A stretch of 64,000 nucleotides of DNA from Candidatus Pelagibacter sp. (GCA_028139285.1 JAOINI010000001.1:1-64000); one strand, 5' to 3'; positions 1 through 10,650 are shown, counted from the first letter of the stretch. The notes: generated by a model not told the origin, from the sequence alone. Numbers and translations: made by a program.

Positions 1-509
<509 letters not shown>

Positions 510-541
510 TTATAATATAATTAATTTATTATTAACACAAA

Positions 542-2713
542 ATGCAAAATACTTATCAAGAAAAATTAGCTGATCTAGAAGTTAATAACTCGAAAAAAAT
601 TAAGAAGTTAGAGGGAGGTATTAACTTTAAAATCAAAAGTGATTTTCAACCTAGCGGCGACCAACCAGAGGCCATAAAGCAAATATTAAAAAACTTAAAA
701 GATAACAAACAAGAACAAGTGCTTTTAGGGGTCACGGGATCAGGTAAAACGTTTACAATGGCAAAAGTTATCGAAAAGGCTAATAGACCAGCACTAATTC
801 TAGCACCAAACAAAACTTTGGCTGCTCAATTGTACGGAGAGTTTAAAAGTTTTTTTCCTGATAATGCTGTGGAATATTTTGTATCATATTACGATTATTA
901 TACTCCAGAAGCATACGTTCCTAGATCTGATACTTATATAGAAAAAGAAGCCTCAATAAATGAACAAATTGATCGCATGAGACACTCGGCAACAAGATCT
1001 TTGTTGGAAAGAGATGATGTGATTATTGTTGCGAGTGTATCATGTATTTATGGTTTAGGTTCTGTAGAAGCGTACTCGAAAATGACTATTACTCTTAAGA
1101 AAAATTATGAGTACGAACGAGACGATTTGATTAGAGCATTTATAAACTTACAATACAAAAGAAATGATCAAAATTTTTTTAGAGGAACTTTTAGGGTAAG
1201 AGGAGAAAATTTAGAGATCTTTCCATCACACTTAGAAGATAGAGCTTGGAGAATAAGTTTTAATTTAAATAAATTGGAAAAAATTGAGGAATTTGACCCA
1301 CTTACTGGAGACAAGACAAATGATTACTCAATTATAAAAATTTACGCTAATAGTCATTATATAACTCCTAAGCCAACTATCGAGCAAGCAATTAGACAAA
1401 TAAAATCTGAGTTAGCTGAAACTTTAAAAAAACATAGAGAAAATAATAAACTTTTAGAGGAACAAAGATTAAGGGAACGAACTAAGTTCGATCTAGAAAT
1501 GATTGAAGCTACCGGAACTTGTGCAGGGATAGAAAATTATTCAAGATTTTTATCTGGAAGAAAAGCTGGTGAACCTCCTCCTACTCTGTTTGAGTATTTT
1601 CCAGATAATGCAATTATATTTGTAGACGAAAGTCACGTAACGGTCCCTCAATTAAATGGAATGTATAAAGGTGACCGTACAAGAAAAAGCACTTTAGCCG
1701 AATACGGATTTAGACTCCCTTCATGTATGGATAATAGACCTTTAAAATTTGAAGAATGGGATCTAATGAGAACACAAACTGTTTTTGTCTCTGCTACCCC
1801 AGGACCTTGGGAACTAAAACAAACAAGCAATAAATATATTGACCAAATCATTAGGCCTACAGGTTTAATAGACCCACCGGTTGAGATAAGACCGGCCAAA
1901 ACTCAAGTTGATGATCTTATGCATGAGGCAAAAGAGATTGTAAAAAACGGATATAGAGTTCTTGCTACAACGCTGACAAAAAAAATGGCTGAAGATCTTA
2001 CTGAGTACCTCCACGAAAATGGTCTTAAAGTAAGATATATGCACTCTGACATTGATACTCTGGAGAGAATTGAGATCATAAGAGATTTGAGAATGGGAGT
2101 TTTTGATATTCTTGTAGGAATTAATTTGTTGAGAGAGGGTTTAGATATTCCTGAATGTGCTTTAGTAGCAATTTTAGATGCTGATAAAGAGGGATTTTTA
2201 AGATCTGAAACTTCTTTAATTCAAACAATTGGAAGAGCAGCGCGAAATGTTGATGGTAAAGTAATTTTATATGCTGATAAAGTCACAAAGAGTATTGAAA
2301 AGGCAATTAAGGAAACAGACAGAAGGAGAAATAAGCAATTAGAATATAATAAGAAAAATGGAATAACTGCTGAGTCAGTAAAAAAAGAGATAAGTGATAT
2401 TTTAGAGTCTGTTTATGAAAAAGATTACGTTAAAATTAGTGAAGGCTCAAACGTAGGTGGAAACTTAAAAAAACATCTTAAAGCTTTAAACAGAAAAATG
2501 AAGGAGGCTGCATCTAATTTAGAATTTGAAGAAGCTGCTAAACTAAGAGATGAAATGAGAAAACTAGAAGCTAGTGAACTTGAAATAACTTTAAATCCTA
2601 AAATATCTCAATATAATTTGAAAAGTAAAGTTTACCCAAAAGGAAGATCGACAATGGGTATGCCTGGCACAAAACCAAGAAAAGGGATAAAAAAATGGAA
2701 GCCAAAAAAATAA
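542..2713 (+). CDS. uvrB: UvrABC system protein B (excinuclease subunit)
   Basis: This is the DNA damage-verifying helicase-like subunit of nucleotide excision repair. It takes the lesion from UvrA and recruits UvrC. At 723 residues it is full length for the family. Visible parts are Walker A GVTGSGKT (63-70), the beta-hairpin region [12 protein letters not shown] (about 115-126) that clamps DNA, the Walker B-like FVDESH (about 360), helicase motif [11 protein letters not shown], and a C-terminal UVR/UvrC-binding motif ([11 protein letters not shown], about 660-672). The first ATG adds a short non-conserved tail before the conserved [10 protein letters not shown]. Its 3' end overlaps the next gene by 19 nt. 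uvrC lies two genes downstream in the same run. Confidence 0.97.
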   Translation: MQNTYQEKLADLEVNNSKKIKKLEGGINFKIKSDFQPSGDQPEAIKQILKNLKDNKQEQVLLGVTGSGKTFTMAKVIEKANRPALILAPNKTLAAQLYGEFKSFFPDNAVEYFVSYYDYYTPEAYVPRSDTYIEKEASINEQIDRMRHSATRSLLERDDVIIVASVSCIYGLGSVEAYSKMTITLKKNYEYERDDLIRAFINLQYKRNDQNFFRGTFRVRGENLEIFPSHLEDRAWRISFNLNKLEKIEEFDPLTGDKTNDYSIIKIYANSHYITPKPTIEQAIRQIKSELAETLKKHRENNKLLEEQRLRERTKFDLEMIEATGTCAGIENYSRFLSGRKAGEPPPTLFEYFPDNAIIFVDESHVTVPQLNGMYKGDRTRKSTLAEYGFRLPSCMDNRPLKFEEWDLMRTQTVFVSATPGPWELKQTSNKYIDQIIRPTGLIDPPVEIRPAKTQVDDLMHEAKEIVKNGYRVLATTLTKKMAEDLTEYLHENGLKVRYMHSDIDTLERIEIIRDLRMGVFDILVGINLLREGLDIPECALVAILDADKEGFLRSETSLIQTIGRAARNVDGKVILYADKVTKSIEKAIKETDRRRNKQLEYNKKNGITAESVKKEISDILESVYEKDYVKISEGSNVGGNLKKHLKALNRKMKEAASNLEFEEAAKLRDEMRKLEASELEITLNPKISQYNLKSKVYPKGRSTMGMPGTKPRKGIKKWKPKK

Positions 2714-3450
2714 TCATTACTGGTGGAGCTACTAGAATAGGATCTGCAATCGCTAAAAGTTTAGTTAACTTTGAAACAAAAATAGTTATCCATTTTAACA
2801 AATCTAAAAGTAGCGCCTTTAAATTAAAAAAAGAATTAGAGGAACTTGGGGCTGAAGTATACTTACTTAAAGCTGATTTAAATAATCTTAAACAAACTGA
2901 GACTTTAATAAAAAAAGCTTATAAAATTCTGAAAGGATTAGATTGTTTAATTAACAATGCATCTATTTTTGAAAACGATAATCTTGAAAATTTTTCTGAA
3001 AAATCCTTTACAAAACATATGAATATCAACTTAAAAGCGCCAGCAATTTTAACGCAAAATTTTAAAAGATTAATTAAAAACAAAGAAGGATGTATCATTA
3101 ATATTATTGATCAAAGAGTTGAAAAATTAACTCCTTTTTTTTTCTCTTACACTTTAAGTAAGTCTTCATTGGCAATTTTTACAAAAACATCAGCCATGAA
3201 ATTAGCGCCTAACATAAGAGTGAATGGTATTTCACCCGGGCCAACATTAAAAAACAAAAGACAATCTGAAAGGCATTTCAAAAAGCAATGGAAATCCACA
3301 CTCTTAAAAAAAAAAGTAGATTTAGAAAATATATGTAATGGAGTAAAATTTCTTATTAAAAATGAAAGTATAACAGGAGAAATAATAAATATTGATAGTG
3401 GGCAAAGGCTGGCATGGCAAACACCAGATATTATAAATACAAAAGAATGA
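2695..3450 (+). CDS. Short-chain dehydrogenase, pteridine/dihydrofolate reductase-like (FolM/PTR1 type)
   Basis: This is a 251-residue classical SDR oxidoreductase. The N-terminal NAD(P)-binding turn is TGGATRIG (about 9-16), resembling the TGGARRIG turn of PTR1/FolM pteridine reductases more than the usual TGxxxGIG. NNAS follows near residue 85, and the catalytic pair is in YTLSK (Y-x3-K, about 152-156). It is followed with a 4-nt ATGA overlap by a dihydroneopterin aldolase gene, which supports a role in folate or pterin metabolism. The SDR family is certain. The pteridine substrate is inferred from the turn sequence and the neighbour. It overlaps uvrB by 19 nt, implying cotranscription. Confidence 0.8.
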   Translation: MEAKKIIITGGATRIGSAIAKSLVNFETKIVIHFNKSKSSAFKLKKELEELGAEVYLLKADLNNLKQTETLIKKAYKILKGLDCLINNASIFENDNLENFSEKSFTKHMNINLKAPAILTQNFKRLIKNKEGCIINIIDQRVEKLTPFFFSYTLSKSSLAIFTKTSAMKLAPNIRVNGISPGPTLKNKRQSERHFKKQWKSTLLKKKVDLENICNGVKFLIKNESITGEIINIDSGQRLAWQTPDIINTKE

Positions 3451-3842
3451 AAATAATTAAATTTAAGAATAAAGAAAAATTTAAATATAAAAGAAAAGTA
3501 ATTATAAAAGATTTAATCTTAAATATTTTTATAGGAATACACAATTTTGAGAAAAAAAAGAGACAAAGAGTAAAATTTAATATTGAAATTTTAACGGATC
3601 CATATGTGACTCCAAATAACAAAGATTTGAATTCAATACTTAATTATGAGGAAATTGTTAGTAAAATTGAGAAAATTGCTTATCTTAAGCATCACGAGTT
3701 ACTTGAAGACTTGGCAGAAAATATTTTTAATATGATATTCAAAAGTAAACTTGTTAAAAAGATTAATCTTAAGATAGAAAAGTTAGATATCTTAAAGAAA
3801 ACCAAATCTGTTGGTATCGAGGTATCAAAATTAAAAGTATGA
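3447..3842 (+). CDS. folB: Dihydroneopterin aldolase family protein
   Basis: This is predicted to convert 7,8-dihydroneopterin to 6-hydroxymethyl-dihydropterin and glycolaldehyde in folate synthesis. Conserved FolB/FolX features are the [17 protein letters not shown] start of the T-fold, the Q-R-V-x-F strand, NYEEIV, and the catalytic-region [11 protein letters not shown]. The ATG at 3447 is preferred because it forms an ATGA overlap with the stop of the SDR gene; an in-frame ATG at 3414 would add 11 residues overlapping that gene. Length is 131 residues, usual for FolB. It ends in an ATGA overlap with uvrC. Sequence divergence is high, so folB is assigned from motifs and context. Confidence 0.8.
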   Translation: MKIIKFKNKEKFKYKRKVIIKDLILNIFIGIHNFEKKKRQRVKFNIEILTDPYVTPNNKDLNSILNYEEIVSKIEKIAYLKHHELLEDLAENIFNMIFKSKLVKKINLKIEKLDILKKTKSVGIEVSKLKV

Positions 3843-5677
3843 TTAATAGTTTAGAGTTAGGAAAAAAAGTAATAAAAGAAAAAATACCGCTAATACCAAA
3901 AAACCCTGGTGTTTATAAAATGATTAGTTCCACTGGTGAAATTTTATATATTGGTAAAGCTAAAAATATCCCAAATAGACTCAAAAGTTATGTCACTGAG
4001 TCTAATCTCCCTATTAGAACTGAGAGAATGCTTTCGCTTACTCATAATCTTGAAACTACTACAACAAATAATGAAAGTGAGGCTCTACTGTTGGAAGCAA
4101 ATTTAATAAAAAAACATAAACCTCGTTACAATATACTTCTTCGAGATGACAAATCTTTTCCTTATATTTACATTGGTAATAAAGATAAGTGGCCACAACT
4201 TACAAAGTTAAGAGGGAAAAAATCAAAAACAGGATACTATTTTGGTCCATTTGCATCAATTGGTTCTGCTAATTGGACAATAAAAATTTTACAAAAAATT
4301 TTTCTTTTGAGAGTCTGTGATGACACTGTTTTCAAAAATAGAGAGAGACCGTGTATCTTATACCAAATTAAAAGGTGTTCTGCCCCATGTGTTGGACACA
4401 TAAGTGAAAAAGAATACGAGTCTACAGTCGCAGATGCTATTGATTTTATCTCGGGTAAATCTAGACGAATTCAGAAAAACTTATCCAAAGAAATGGAAAA
4501 AGCTAGTAGAGAATTGGATTACGAAAAAGCTGCTGTAGCAAGGGACAGAATAAAAGCACTGACTCAAATACAAACTTCTCAAAAAATAAATCAAACAAAT
4601 TTAACAGAGGCTGACGTTATCAGTATATATAAAGAGACTGGAAAAACATGTGTACAAGTATTTTTTTTTAGGTCAAAACAAAACTGGGGTAATCAGGCTT
4701 TCTATCCAAAACATGATCCAGATGACAGTGTAAAAGATATAATAAGTTCTTTTATATCCCAGTTTTATGAAAACAAAACTATTCCTAGGCTGATATTAAC
4801 TAACTGTGAAGTCAAAGACAAAAAGCTTATTGAAAAAACGTTCTCCGAGAAGGACAAAAAAGTTATTATTATTAAGCAAGCAAAAAGTAAAAATGAGATA
4901 AGTATTTCTAGTCTTGCAGAGAAAAATGCAAAACAATCTTTAAAACAAAAACTCGTACAATCTGATACTAACAATAATCTTATCGAAGAATTAGCATCTA
5001 AATTTAATATTAATAACAATATAGAGTTGATAGAAGTTTACGATAATAGCCACATTCAGGGAACTGACTCTGTCGGATCATTAATTTGTTTTGGTAACGA
5101 AGGTTTTGTTAAGAAAAGATACAGGAAATTCAATATTAAAGATGAAAAAGTAAAAAATGATGACTATGGTATGATGAAAGAAGTTTTATTTAGAAGATTT
5201 TCAAAAGCTATTAAGGAAAAGTCTGGTTCTCTGTCATTGCCAGATTTAATAATGATAGACGGGGGAAAAGGACAATATTCTGTATCTAGAGAAGTTCTTA
5301 ATGAACTAGGATTACATGACTTACCAATTTTAGCTGTAGCAAAAGGCAAAAGAAGAAATGCTGGAGAGGAAAAAATTTATTATAAAAGTAAAGAGTATAT
5401 TCTAGAAAGAAATGATCCATTATTATTTTTCATACAAAGACTTCGAGATGAAGCTCATAGATTTGCTATAAGCACTCATAGAGCCAAAAGAAAGAAAAAT
5501 TTAAGCAAATCTTTGTTAGATCAAATCCAAGGAGTTGGGAAACAAAGGAAAAGAGCTTTATTAAATCATTTTGGGTCCGCGCGTGCCGTTGAATCTGCAA
5601 GTTTTGATGATTTAAAATCTGTGGAGGGAATAGAAGACAGCGTAGCAAAGAAAATATATGATTATTTTCACGAATAA
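3839..5677 (+). CDS. uvrC: UvrABC system protein C
   Basis: This is the dual-incision nuclease of nucleotide excision repair, cutting both sides of the lesion after UvrB loading. The 612 residues show all expected parts: an N-terminal GIY-YIG nuclease (GVYKM at 24-28, YIGK at 37-40), a short Cys-bearing region ([15 protein letters not shown]), a UVR domain ([13 protein letters not shown], about 225), the RNase H-like second nuclease ([17 protein letters not shown], then [10 protein letters not shown]), and tandem helix-hairpin-helix motifs at the C-terminus ([13 protein letters not shown]). It starts in an ATGA overlap with folB, and pgsA follows with no gap. Confidence 0.97.
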   Translation: MINSLELGKKVIKEKIPLIPKNPGVYKMISSTGEILYIGKAKNIPNRLKSYVTESNLPIRTERMLSLTHNLETTTTNNESEALLLEANLIKKHKPRYNILLRDDKSFPYIYIGNKDKWPQLTKLRGKKSKTGYYFGPFASIGSANWTIKILQKIFLLRVCDDTVFKNRERPCILYQIKRCSAPCVGHISEKEYESTVADAIDFISGKSRRIQKNLSKEMEKASRELDYEKAAVARDRIKALTQIQTSQKINQTNLTEADVISIYKETGKTCVQVFFFRSKQNWGNQAFYPKHDPDDSVKDIISSFISQFYENKTIPRLILTNCEVKDKKLIEKTFSEKDKKVIIIKQAKSKNEISISSLAEKNAKQSLKQKLVQSDTNNNLIEELASKFNINNNIELIEVYDNSHIQGTDSVGSLICFGNEGFVKKRYRKFNIKDEKVKNDDYGMMKEVLFRRFSKAIKEKSGSLSLPDLIMIDGGKGQYSVSREVLNELGLHDLPILAVAKGKRRNAGEEKIYYKSKEYILERNDPLLFFIQRLRDEAHRFAISTHRAKRKKNLSKSLLDQIQGVGKQRKRALLNHFGSARAVESASFDDLKSVEGIEDSVAKKIYDYFHE

Positions 5678-6262
5678 ATGAAATTAAAAATACCAAACAT
5701 ACTTACAATAGGCCGGATAATTATTGTACCAATTTTTGTTGTAACTTTTTTTATTCCAGGATTTTTTGGTGACTTAATTCCCTTCTTTTTGTTCGTTCTT
5801 GCTAGTTTTACAGATTACTTGGACGGACTTCTAGCAAGATTATTTAAAGAAGAGTCCAAACTTGGTGAATTATTAGATCCTATTGCAGATAAAATTTTAG
5901 TTTCTGCGGCTCTGATTTTACTTGTCATGAACGGTACGATTAAAAATTATGAAGTTATAGCCGCGATAATAATTCTTACTCGAGAAATTCTAGTATCAGG
6001 TTTAAGAGAGTTTCTGGCTAAAGGCAGAATCACAATGGAAGTAACTAGTTTATCAAAGTTAAAAACTTTCATACAAATGACAGCAATAGCTATTCTTTTG
6101 ACTGGAGAAAGTGGGAATAAGATAATAAATTTTCAAGATTACAATGCTCAAACAGTTGGTATAATTCTTCTATGGCTATCATCATTTCTTACATTATATA
6201 CAGGTTATGATTATTTAAGAAAAGGAATTGATCATGCAATTAATGAGGACACAAAAAATTAA
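5678..6262 (+). CDS. pgsA: CDP-diacylglycerol-glycerol-3-phosphate phosphatidyltransferase
   Basis: This membrane enzyme makes phosphatidylglycerophosphate, the first committed step to phosphatidylglycerol. The CDP-alcohol phosphotransferase signature is complete: D46-x2-D49-G50-x2-A53-R54-x8-G63-x3-D67-x3-D71. Several hydrophobic segments span the 194 residues. The start codon directly follows the uvrC stop. uvrC-pgsA is a common alphaproteobacterial pair; the moaD/moaE genes often found next are replaced here by a methyltransferase gene. Confidence 0.95.
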   Translation: MKLKIPNILTIGRIIIVPIFVVTFFIPGFFGDLIPFFLFVLASFTDYLDGLLARLFKEESKLGELLDPIADKILVSAALILLVMNGTIKNYEVIAAIIILTREILVSGLREFLAKGRITMEVTSLSKLKTFIQMTAIAILLTGESGNKIINFQDYNAQTVGIILLWLSSFLTLYTGYDYLRKGIDHAINEDTKN

Positions 6263-6263
6263 T

Positions 6264-7004
6264 ATGAGTTTAACTGAAAAAAACATAAGGGAAAAGGAAT
6301 TTCATAACGAATTACAATCTAGACCGAAAGGAAGATTTGAAAATGTTTTTTATAAGGCTCTAGCTAATGTATGGGATGATTTTTACGATTGTTTGAAAAT
6401 AAAAACAAAGAATGCTGAAGTTCTAGATTATGGTTGTGGAGTAGGACCTACGATTATAAAGATAGGTAATTATGGTCCTAAAAAAATAACCGGTATAGAT
6501 ATTTCTGAAATCTCAATAAAAAAAGCAAAAGATAGAACAAGGCACTTAGGATTAAATATTGAGCTAAAAGTAGACAATTGTGAGAAAACAAGTTTTGAAA
6601 GCAATCGTTTTGATTTAGTTTATGGTCATGGAATATTACATCATTTAGAGTTTTCGATGTGTTTTGATGAAATTTTAAGAATTTTAAAACCAGGAGGATC
6701 TCTTTTATTTGTAGAGCCTTTAGGTACAAATCCAATTGTTAACCTTTATAGAAAATTAACACCTAAATCCAGATCGATTGATGAACATCCTTTTATTAGT
6801 AAAGATTTTGAATTGTTAAAGAATAGATTTAAGGAAGTAGAGATAAAATATTATGGATTTTTAACTTTAGTATTTTTTCCATTCTACTTAGATCCAAAAA
6901 AATCAATAATATTTCAAATGTTAAAAAACATCGATCAAATTTTATTCAAAGTAAAATTTTTTAGGTATTTTGCTTGGTCTGTTTTAATTTCAGCAAAAAA
7001 ATAA
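6264..7004 (+). CDS. Class I SAM-dependent methyltransferase, unknown substrate
   Basis: This is a Rossmann-fold methyltransferase of 246 residues. Motif I is VLDYGCGVGP (about 53-62), the post-I acidic residue is in ITGIDIS, and the later motif FDLVYGHGILHHL with ILKPGGSLLFVEP matches the type 11 family. The ATG at 6264 is chosen because an upstream in-frame start at 6228 would overlap pgsA by 35 nt. The C-terminus is hydrophobic and may touch the membrane. It lies one base behind pgsA, so a lipid or quinone substrate is possible but not shown. The stop abuts the stop of the convergent ilvE with no spacer. Confidence 0.75.
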   Translation: MSLTEKNIREKEFHNELQSRPKGRFENVFYKALANVWDDFYDCLKIKTKNAEVLDYGCGVGPTIIKIGNYGPKKITGIDISEISIKKAKDRTRHLGLNIELKVDNCEKTSFESNRFDLVYGHGILHHLEFSMCFDEILRILKPGGSLLFVEPLGTNPIVNLYRKLTPKSRSIDEHPFISKDFELLKNRFKEVEIKYYGFLTLVFFPFYLDPKKSIIFQMLKNIDQILFKVKFFRYFAWSVLISAKK

Positions 7005-7895
7005 TTAAGCCGCAGAGTCTTTTTTTCTTACTAAATTTTGATATGCCTCATTTAATTCAGTTATAGTTTCGCAAACTTTGAATTGATAGTCATCAATTTG
7101 TGAAACCGGTGTAACTTCAGCAGCTGTGCCTGTTAAAAAACATCCTACAAAATCTGCCATCTCTTCAGGTTCAATTTTTCTCTCAATAACTTTTATGCCC
7201 TTTTTTTTTGCAATATTAATTACTTCTCGTCTAGTAATACCATCTAAAAATGAGTCAGGTATTGGTGTGTGTAGCTCGTTATCTTTGTTTTTAAAAAATA
7301 CATTTGCGCCAGTAGCTTCAGCGATATTCCCTTCATGGTCAAGCATTAATGAGTCTGTAAAGCCCTTAGCCTCAGCTTCATGTTTTGATAATGTGCATAT
7401 CATATAAAGTCCTGCTGCTTTAGTATCCCAGGGAATTGTATTTGGAGCTGGTCTTCTCCAGCTTGAAATATTAAGTTTGATTCCATTTAGTTTTAATTTT
7501 GGATCAAAATATGAACCCCACTCCCATGTAGCGATAGCTACATGTATTTTATTTTTTTGGGCTGAAATAGCCATCATCTCGCTACCCCTCCAAATTAATG
7601 GTCTAACATATCCGTTTTGTACATTTTGTATATTCACAATTTCTTTACAGGCTTGATTAATTTCTTTTTCACTAAATGGAACATCTATCCCCATCCTTTT
7701 TGCTGAATAAAATAATCTTGCAGTATGTTCTTCTAATTTGAAAATTTCACCATCATAAACTCTTTCTCCTTCAAAAACACAACTTGCATAGTGTAGACCA
7801 TGATTTAAAATATGAATATTTGCTTTTTGCCATTCAACAGTCTTACCGTTAAACCAAATTTTTCCGGATCTTTTGTCGTAAGGTATAGTTTCCAT
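7005..7895 (-). CDS. ilvE: Branched-chain amino acid aminotransferase
   Basis: This is a fold-type IV PLP aminotransferase for the last step of valine, leucine and isoleucine synthesis. Its 296 residues carry HILNHGLHYASCVFEGERVYDG near the N-terminus, the PLP lysine region DTKAAGLYM, and the class IV signature EATGANVFF. The ATG at 7895 (METIPYDKRSG) is preferred over a TTG nine bases upstream. It is divergent from the MarR/response-regulator operon, with a 76-bp gap holding an inverted repeat. Confidence 0.95.
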   Translation of the reverse strand: METIPYDKRSGKIWFNGKTVEWQKANIHILNHGLHYASCVFEGERVYDGEIFKLEEHTARLFYSAKRMGIDVPFSEKEINQACKEIVNIQNVQNGYVRPLIWRGSEMMAISAQKNKIHVAIATWEWGSYFDPKLKLNGIKLNISSWRRPAPNTIPWDTKAAGLYMICTLSKHEAEAKGFTDSLMLDHEGNIAEATGANVFFKNKDNELHTPIPDSFLDGITRREVINIAKKKGIKVIERKIEPEEMADFVGCFLTGTAAEVTPVSQIDDYQFKVCETITELNEAYQNLVRKKDSAA

Positions 7896-7934
7896 TAGAA
7901 GCAAATATATAGATTTTTTTTTTATAAAAAAGTA

Positions 7935-7951
7935 TATTCAATAACTGAATA
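7935..7951. promoter_or_regulatory. Inverted repeat between ilvE and marR, candidate MarR operator
   Basis: The perfect arms TATTCA and TGAATA flank a 5-bp spacer (ATAAC), centred 29 bp before the marR start. MarR-family repressors typically bind 15-20 bp palindromes in their own promoter, so this is a plausible autoregulatory site that could also affect ilvE. Short AT-rich inverted repeats arise easily by chance in such DNA. Confidence 0.4.
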
Positions 7952-7971
7952 AGTCAATATAACTTACCATT

Positions 7972-8412
7972 ATGAAAGATTTGCTTTATTTAAAAGATGA
8001 TCAAATAAAAGAGTTTATTCAACTCTTATACTATGCTTATAGAGAAACATTTTCAGATCCTAGAGAAATTCTTTCTAAAAAGTATTTCGGGCCAGCTCAT
8101 CTGAGAGCACTTAATCTAATCGAAAGAAACCCAGGTATAAACTTAGGTGAACTTATTTTTAAATTGAAAATTACGAAACAGAGTCTTAATAGAGTGTTAC
8201 GAGATTTAATTAAAGCAAAAATGATAAAACAAATACAAGACGATAATGATACAAGAAAGAAAAATATATTTTTAGACAAAGAGGGCAAAATTTTTTTTGA
8301 GGCGGTTTATAGCACTCAAAAAAAAAGAATATTTAACGCTTTAAAAAGTTCAAATTCAGACTCGGTTATAAAATTTAAAAACGTATTAAAAAAAATTATT
8401 GATGGCAAATAA
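7972..8412 (+). CDS. MarR-family transcriptional regulator (PetP-like position)
   Basis: This is a 146-residue winged-helix regulator. The core runs from about residue 40 (GPAHLRALNLIERNPGINLG) through the recognition helix region TKQSLNRVLRDLIKAKMI to the wing (QDDNDTRKKNIFLDKEG). It is the first gene of a three-gene operon with an OmpR-type response regulator and a histidine kinase, overlapping the next gene by 11 nt. A MarR gene followed by an OmpR-type gene is the arrangement of petP-petR in Rhodobacter, which affects bc1 expression there; that link is only an analogy here. Confidence 0.85.
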   Translation: MKDLLYLKDDQIKEFIQLLYYAYRETFSDPREILSKKYFGPAHLRALNLIERNPGINLGELIFKLKITKQSLNRVLRDLIKAKMIKQIQDDNDTRKKNIFLDKEGKIFFEAVYSTQKKRIFNALKSSNSDSVIKFKNVLKKIIDGK

Positions 8413-9079
8413 CAGTACTCATATTCTTGTTGTTGATGATGATGATAGAATCAGATCTCTGCTTAAAGATTATTTATCATCTAAAAATTACGTTGTTTCA
8501 AGTGCTGAAAATGCCGATGAGGCAAAAAAGAAAATTGAATTTCTCAAGTATGATATAATAATCTTAGATGTTATGATGCCAGGCCAAGATGGTTATCAGC
8601 TTACCAAAGAAATTAAAAAGAAATTTAAAGTACCAATCATTTTATTAACAGCAAAAGGAGAGGTAGAGAATAGAATCAAAGGTTTAGAATTAGGTGCTGA
8701 TGACTACGTTGGAAAACCTTTCGAGCCAAAAGAGCTCTTATTAAGAATTGAAAATATTATAAAAAATAATAATAAGATTGATACTAAGACAGTTCATTAT
8801 ATCGGTAATGCCCAAGTTGATCTTAATAAAATGACATTAAGATTAAATAATAAAGACAAAAAAATTAATATTTCTGAAAAAAAAGTTCTAATTGAAATGC
8901 TTTCAAACCCAGGAAAAACATATTCTCGTGATGAAATAGGAAAAATTTCTGGAATAAATCAGGAGAGGTCTATAGATGTTATGATAACCAGATTAAGACA
9001 GAAGATAGAAATTAACCCTAGAAATCCAAAATATTTACAAACTATTAGAGGCTCAGGATATGTTCTCTGGATTGAATAA
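8402..9079 (+). CDS. OmpR-family response regulator (PetR-like)
   Basis: This is a two-domain DNA-binding response regulator of 225 residues. The receiver has acidic residues 12-15 (VVDDDD), phospho-acceptor D56 in IILDVMMP, the T in LLTAKG, and the K of GKPFEP. The C-terminal winged helix ends with the typical RSIDVMITRLRQKIE and IRGSGYVLW. ATG 8402 is taken as the start; a TTG one codon upstream is less likely. It overlaps marR by 11 nt and the kinase gene by 20 nt, so the three are surely one unit. Confidence 0.93.
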   Translation: MANNSTHILVVDDDDRIRSLLKDYLSSKNYVVSSAENADEAKKKIEFLKYDIIILDVMMPGQDGYQLTKEIKKKFKVPIILLTAKGEVENRIKGLELGADDYVGKPFEPKELLLRIENIIKNNNKIDTKTVHYIGNAQVDLNKMTLRLNNKDKKINISEKKVLIEMLSNPGKTYSRDEIGKISGINQERSIDVMITRLRQKIEINPRNPKYLQTIRGSGYVLWIE

Positions 9080-10376
9080 GTTTATCAAAATTATTTTACC
9101 AAAAAGACTTTTTTATAGAGCTTTAATTATTGTTGCTGCTCCTACTATTATACTTCAGATAATAATTACTATAGTTTTCTATGATAGTATTTGGATTAAA
9201 GCTAATAAAAATATTACTAGATCTTTAGTTGCACAACTAAAAACTATCGAAGAAATGTATCAAAACGATAAAAAAAATTTAGATTTTTTTACTGATAGTT
9301 ATAAAAATAACTTTAACTTTGAAATAGGTATAATTAAAGAAAAATTTCCTACAATCTCAGGTGAGAGAAGATTTAGTCCAATGGATAGATCTCTTAGAAG
9401 AGAATTAAAATCAACTTTTGGAAATAATAATTATTGGTTTAGTACATCGAAGTTCAAAAATGCGGTAGAAATTAAAATAAGATCTCAAAATGATGTGATT
9501 GAATTTTTAGTTCCAAAAGAGATGGTTTCAGCTTCTTCGGTTAGATTATTTGTTTTGTGGACTACACTTCCATCTTTAGTTCTAATAGTAATTGCTTTAA
9601 TTTTTTTAAAAAATCAAACGAGACCATTAGTACGTTTAGCTAAAGCTGCTGAAAGATTTGGTAAAGGTGAATATGTGAACAATTTTAGGCCTTCAGGCGC
9701 CCAAGAAATAAGGAAAGCTGCCTATGAATTCGATAGAATGGTTAAAAGAATAAATAGACACTTAAATCAAAGGTCAGAAATGTTATCGGGAATAAGTCAT
9801 GACTTGAGAACACCATTGACTAGATTAAAACTTCAACTAGCTATGCTTAAAGAGAAAGATATTTCTAAAAACATGTCGAAAGATATTGATGAGATGGAGT
9901 CCATGCTTAACAACTACCTGCAGTTTGCCAAAACGCAAGCAACGGAAAGTACTTCTGACATAAACCTGAAAAACTTATTTTATGAAATCACAAATGACTT
10001 TAATACAAAAAATTTGCAAGTCTCACACATTGACGAAATACAATTTAAAGGTAGACCGTTAGCTTTAAAAAGATGTATTGAAAACATTGTTCAGAACGCA
10101 TTAACTTACGGAGAAAAAGTGTTAGTAGAAGTGGAAAAAAGTACCAATAGAATAGCAATTATTTTTCATGATGATGGTCCTGGTATTCCTGAAGACCAAT
10201 ATAAAAACGTTTTTAAACCTTTTTTTAGATTGGACAAAAGTAGAAGCTTAAACCAATCAGGAGTAGGTTTAGGTTTAGCTATCGTTGAAGATATCATTAA
10301 TTCTCATGGAGGCAGTATTCAACTTGGTAAAAGTAAGTTAAATGGATTGCTAGTTAAGATTTCTTTACCTTTTTAA
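9060..10376 (+). CDS. Sensor histidine kinase, EnvZ-like
   Basis: This inner-membrane sensor kinase of 438 residues is the likely partner of the preceding response regulator. Membrane segments lie at about 18-41 and 162-182 and bracket a periplasmic sensor region of about 120 residues. Then come a HAMP linker, the HisKA dimerisation helix with phospho-acceptor H247 in ISHDLRTPLTRL, and an HATPase domain with an N box (NIVQNALTYG), DDGPGIP and GVGLGLAIV. The start overlaps the regulator gene by 20 nt. The 3' end overlaps the convergent ubiK-like gene by 23 nt. The stimulus cannot be read from sequence. Confidence 0.93.
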   Translation: MFSGLNKFIKIILPKRLFYRALIIVAAPTIILQIIITIVFYDSIWIKANKNITRSLVAQLKTIEEMYQNDKKNLDFFTDSYKNNFNFEIGIIKEKFPTISGERRFSPMDRSLRRELKSTFGNNNYWFSTSKFKNAVEIKIRSQNDVIEFLVPKEMVSASSVRLFVLWTTLPSLVLIVIALIFLKNQTRPLVRLAKAAERFGKGEYVNNFRPSGAQEIRKAAYEFDRMVKRINRHLNQRSEMLSGISHDLRTPLTRLKLQLAMLKEKDISKNMSKDIDEMESMLNNYLQFAKTQATESTSDINLKNLFYEITNDFNTKNLQVSHIDEIQFKGRPLALKRCIENIVQNALTYGEKVLVEVEKSTNRIAIIFHDDGPGIPEDQYKNVFKPFFRLDKSRSLNQSGVGLGLAIVEDIINSHGGSIQLGKSKLNGLLVKISLPF

Positions 10377-10599
10377 TTTTTTTATTTTTTTTTAATTTTT
10401 TAATAATTATATCCTGATTTTGTACAATCTTTTTAAGAACTTCAAATTCATTTCTAGTAACGAGGTTAAGGTCGTTTATTATCTTATCTTTTGTAAATTT
10501 TAAGTCGGTTGATATTTCATTTTTAATATCTTTTGAAGTTAAAATACTTTTTTCTATTAATTCAGATAGTGTTTTTAAAATTTTTTCTGAGTTACCCAT
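10354..10599 (-). CDS. ubiK: BMFP/UbiK-family ubiquinone accessory protein
   Basis: This is a small 81-residue coiled-coil protein with the BMFP signature DLNLVTRNEFEVLKKIV, as in E. coli UbiK (YqiC), where the protein helps ubiquinone synthesis under oxygen. The C-terminus is very Lys-rich (KKLKKNKKIKKVKK). In many Alphaproteobacteria a BMFP gene is divergent from or next to lgt, exactly as here (51 bp apart). Its 3' end overlaps the histidine kinase gene. Family assignment rests on the LVTRxEF core and context. Confidence 0.8.
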   Translation of the reverse strand: MGNSEKILKTLSELIEKSILTSKDIKNEISTDLKFTKDKIINDLNLVTRNEFEVLKKIVQNQDIIIKKLKKNKKIKKVKKS

Positions 10600-10650
10600 A
10601 AGTTATCTTATTTGATAGGAGTAAAAATTTCAAATATGATATAATAAAAT

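Noticed and set aside
7905..7934. T-rich tract in the ilvE-marR gap as a terminator
   Set aside because: There is a T run but no GC-containing stem before it on either strand; homopolymer runs are common in this DNA.
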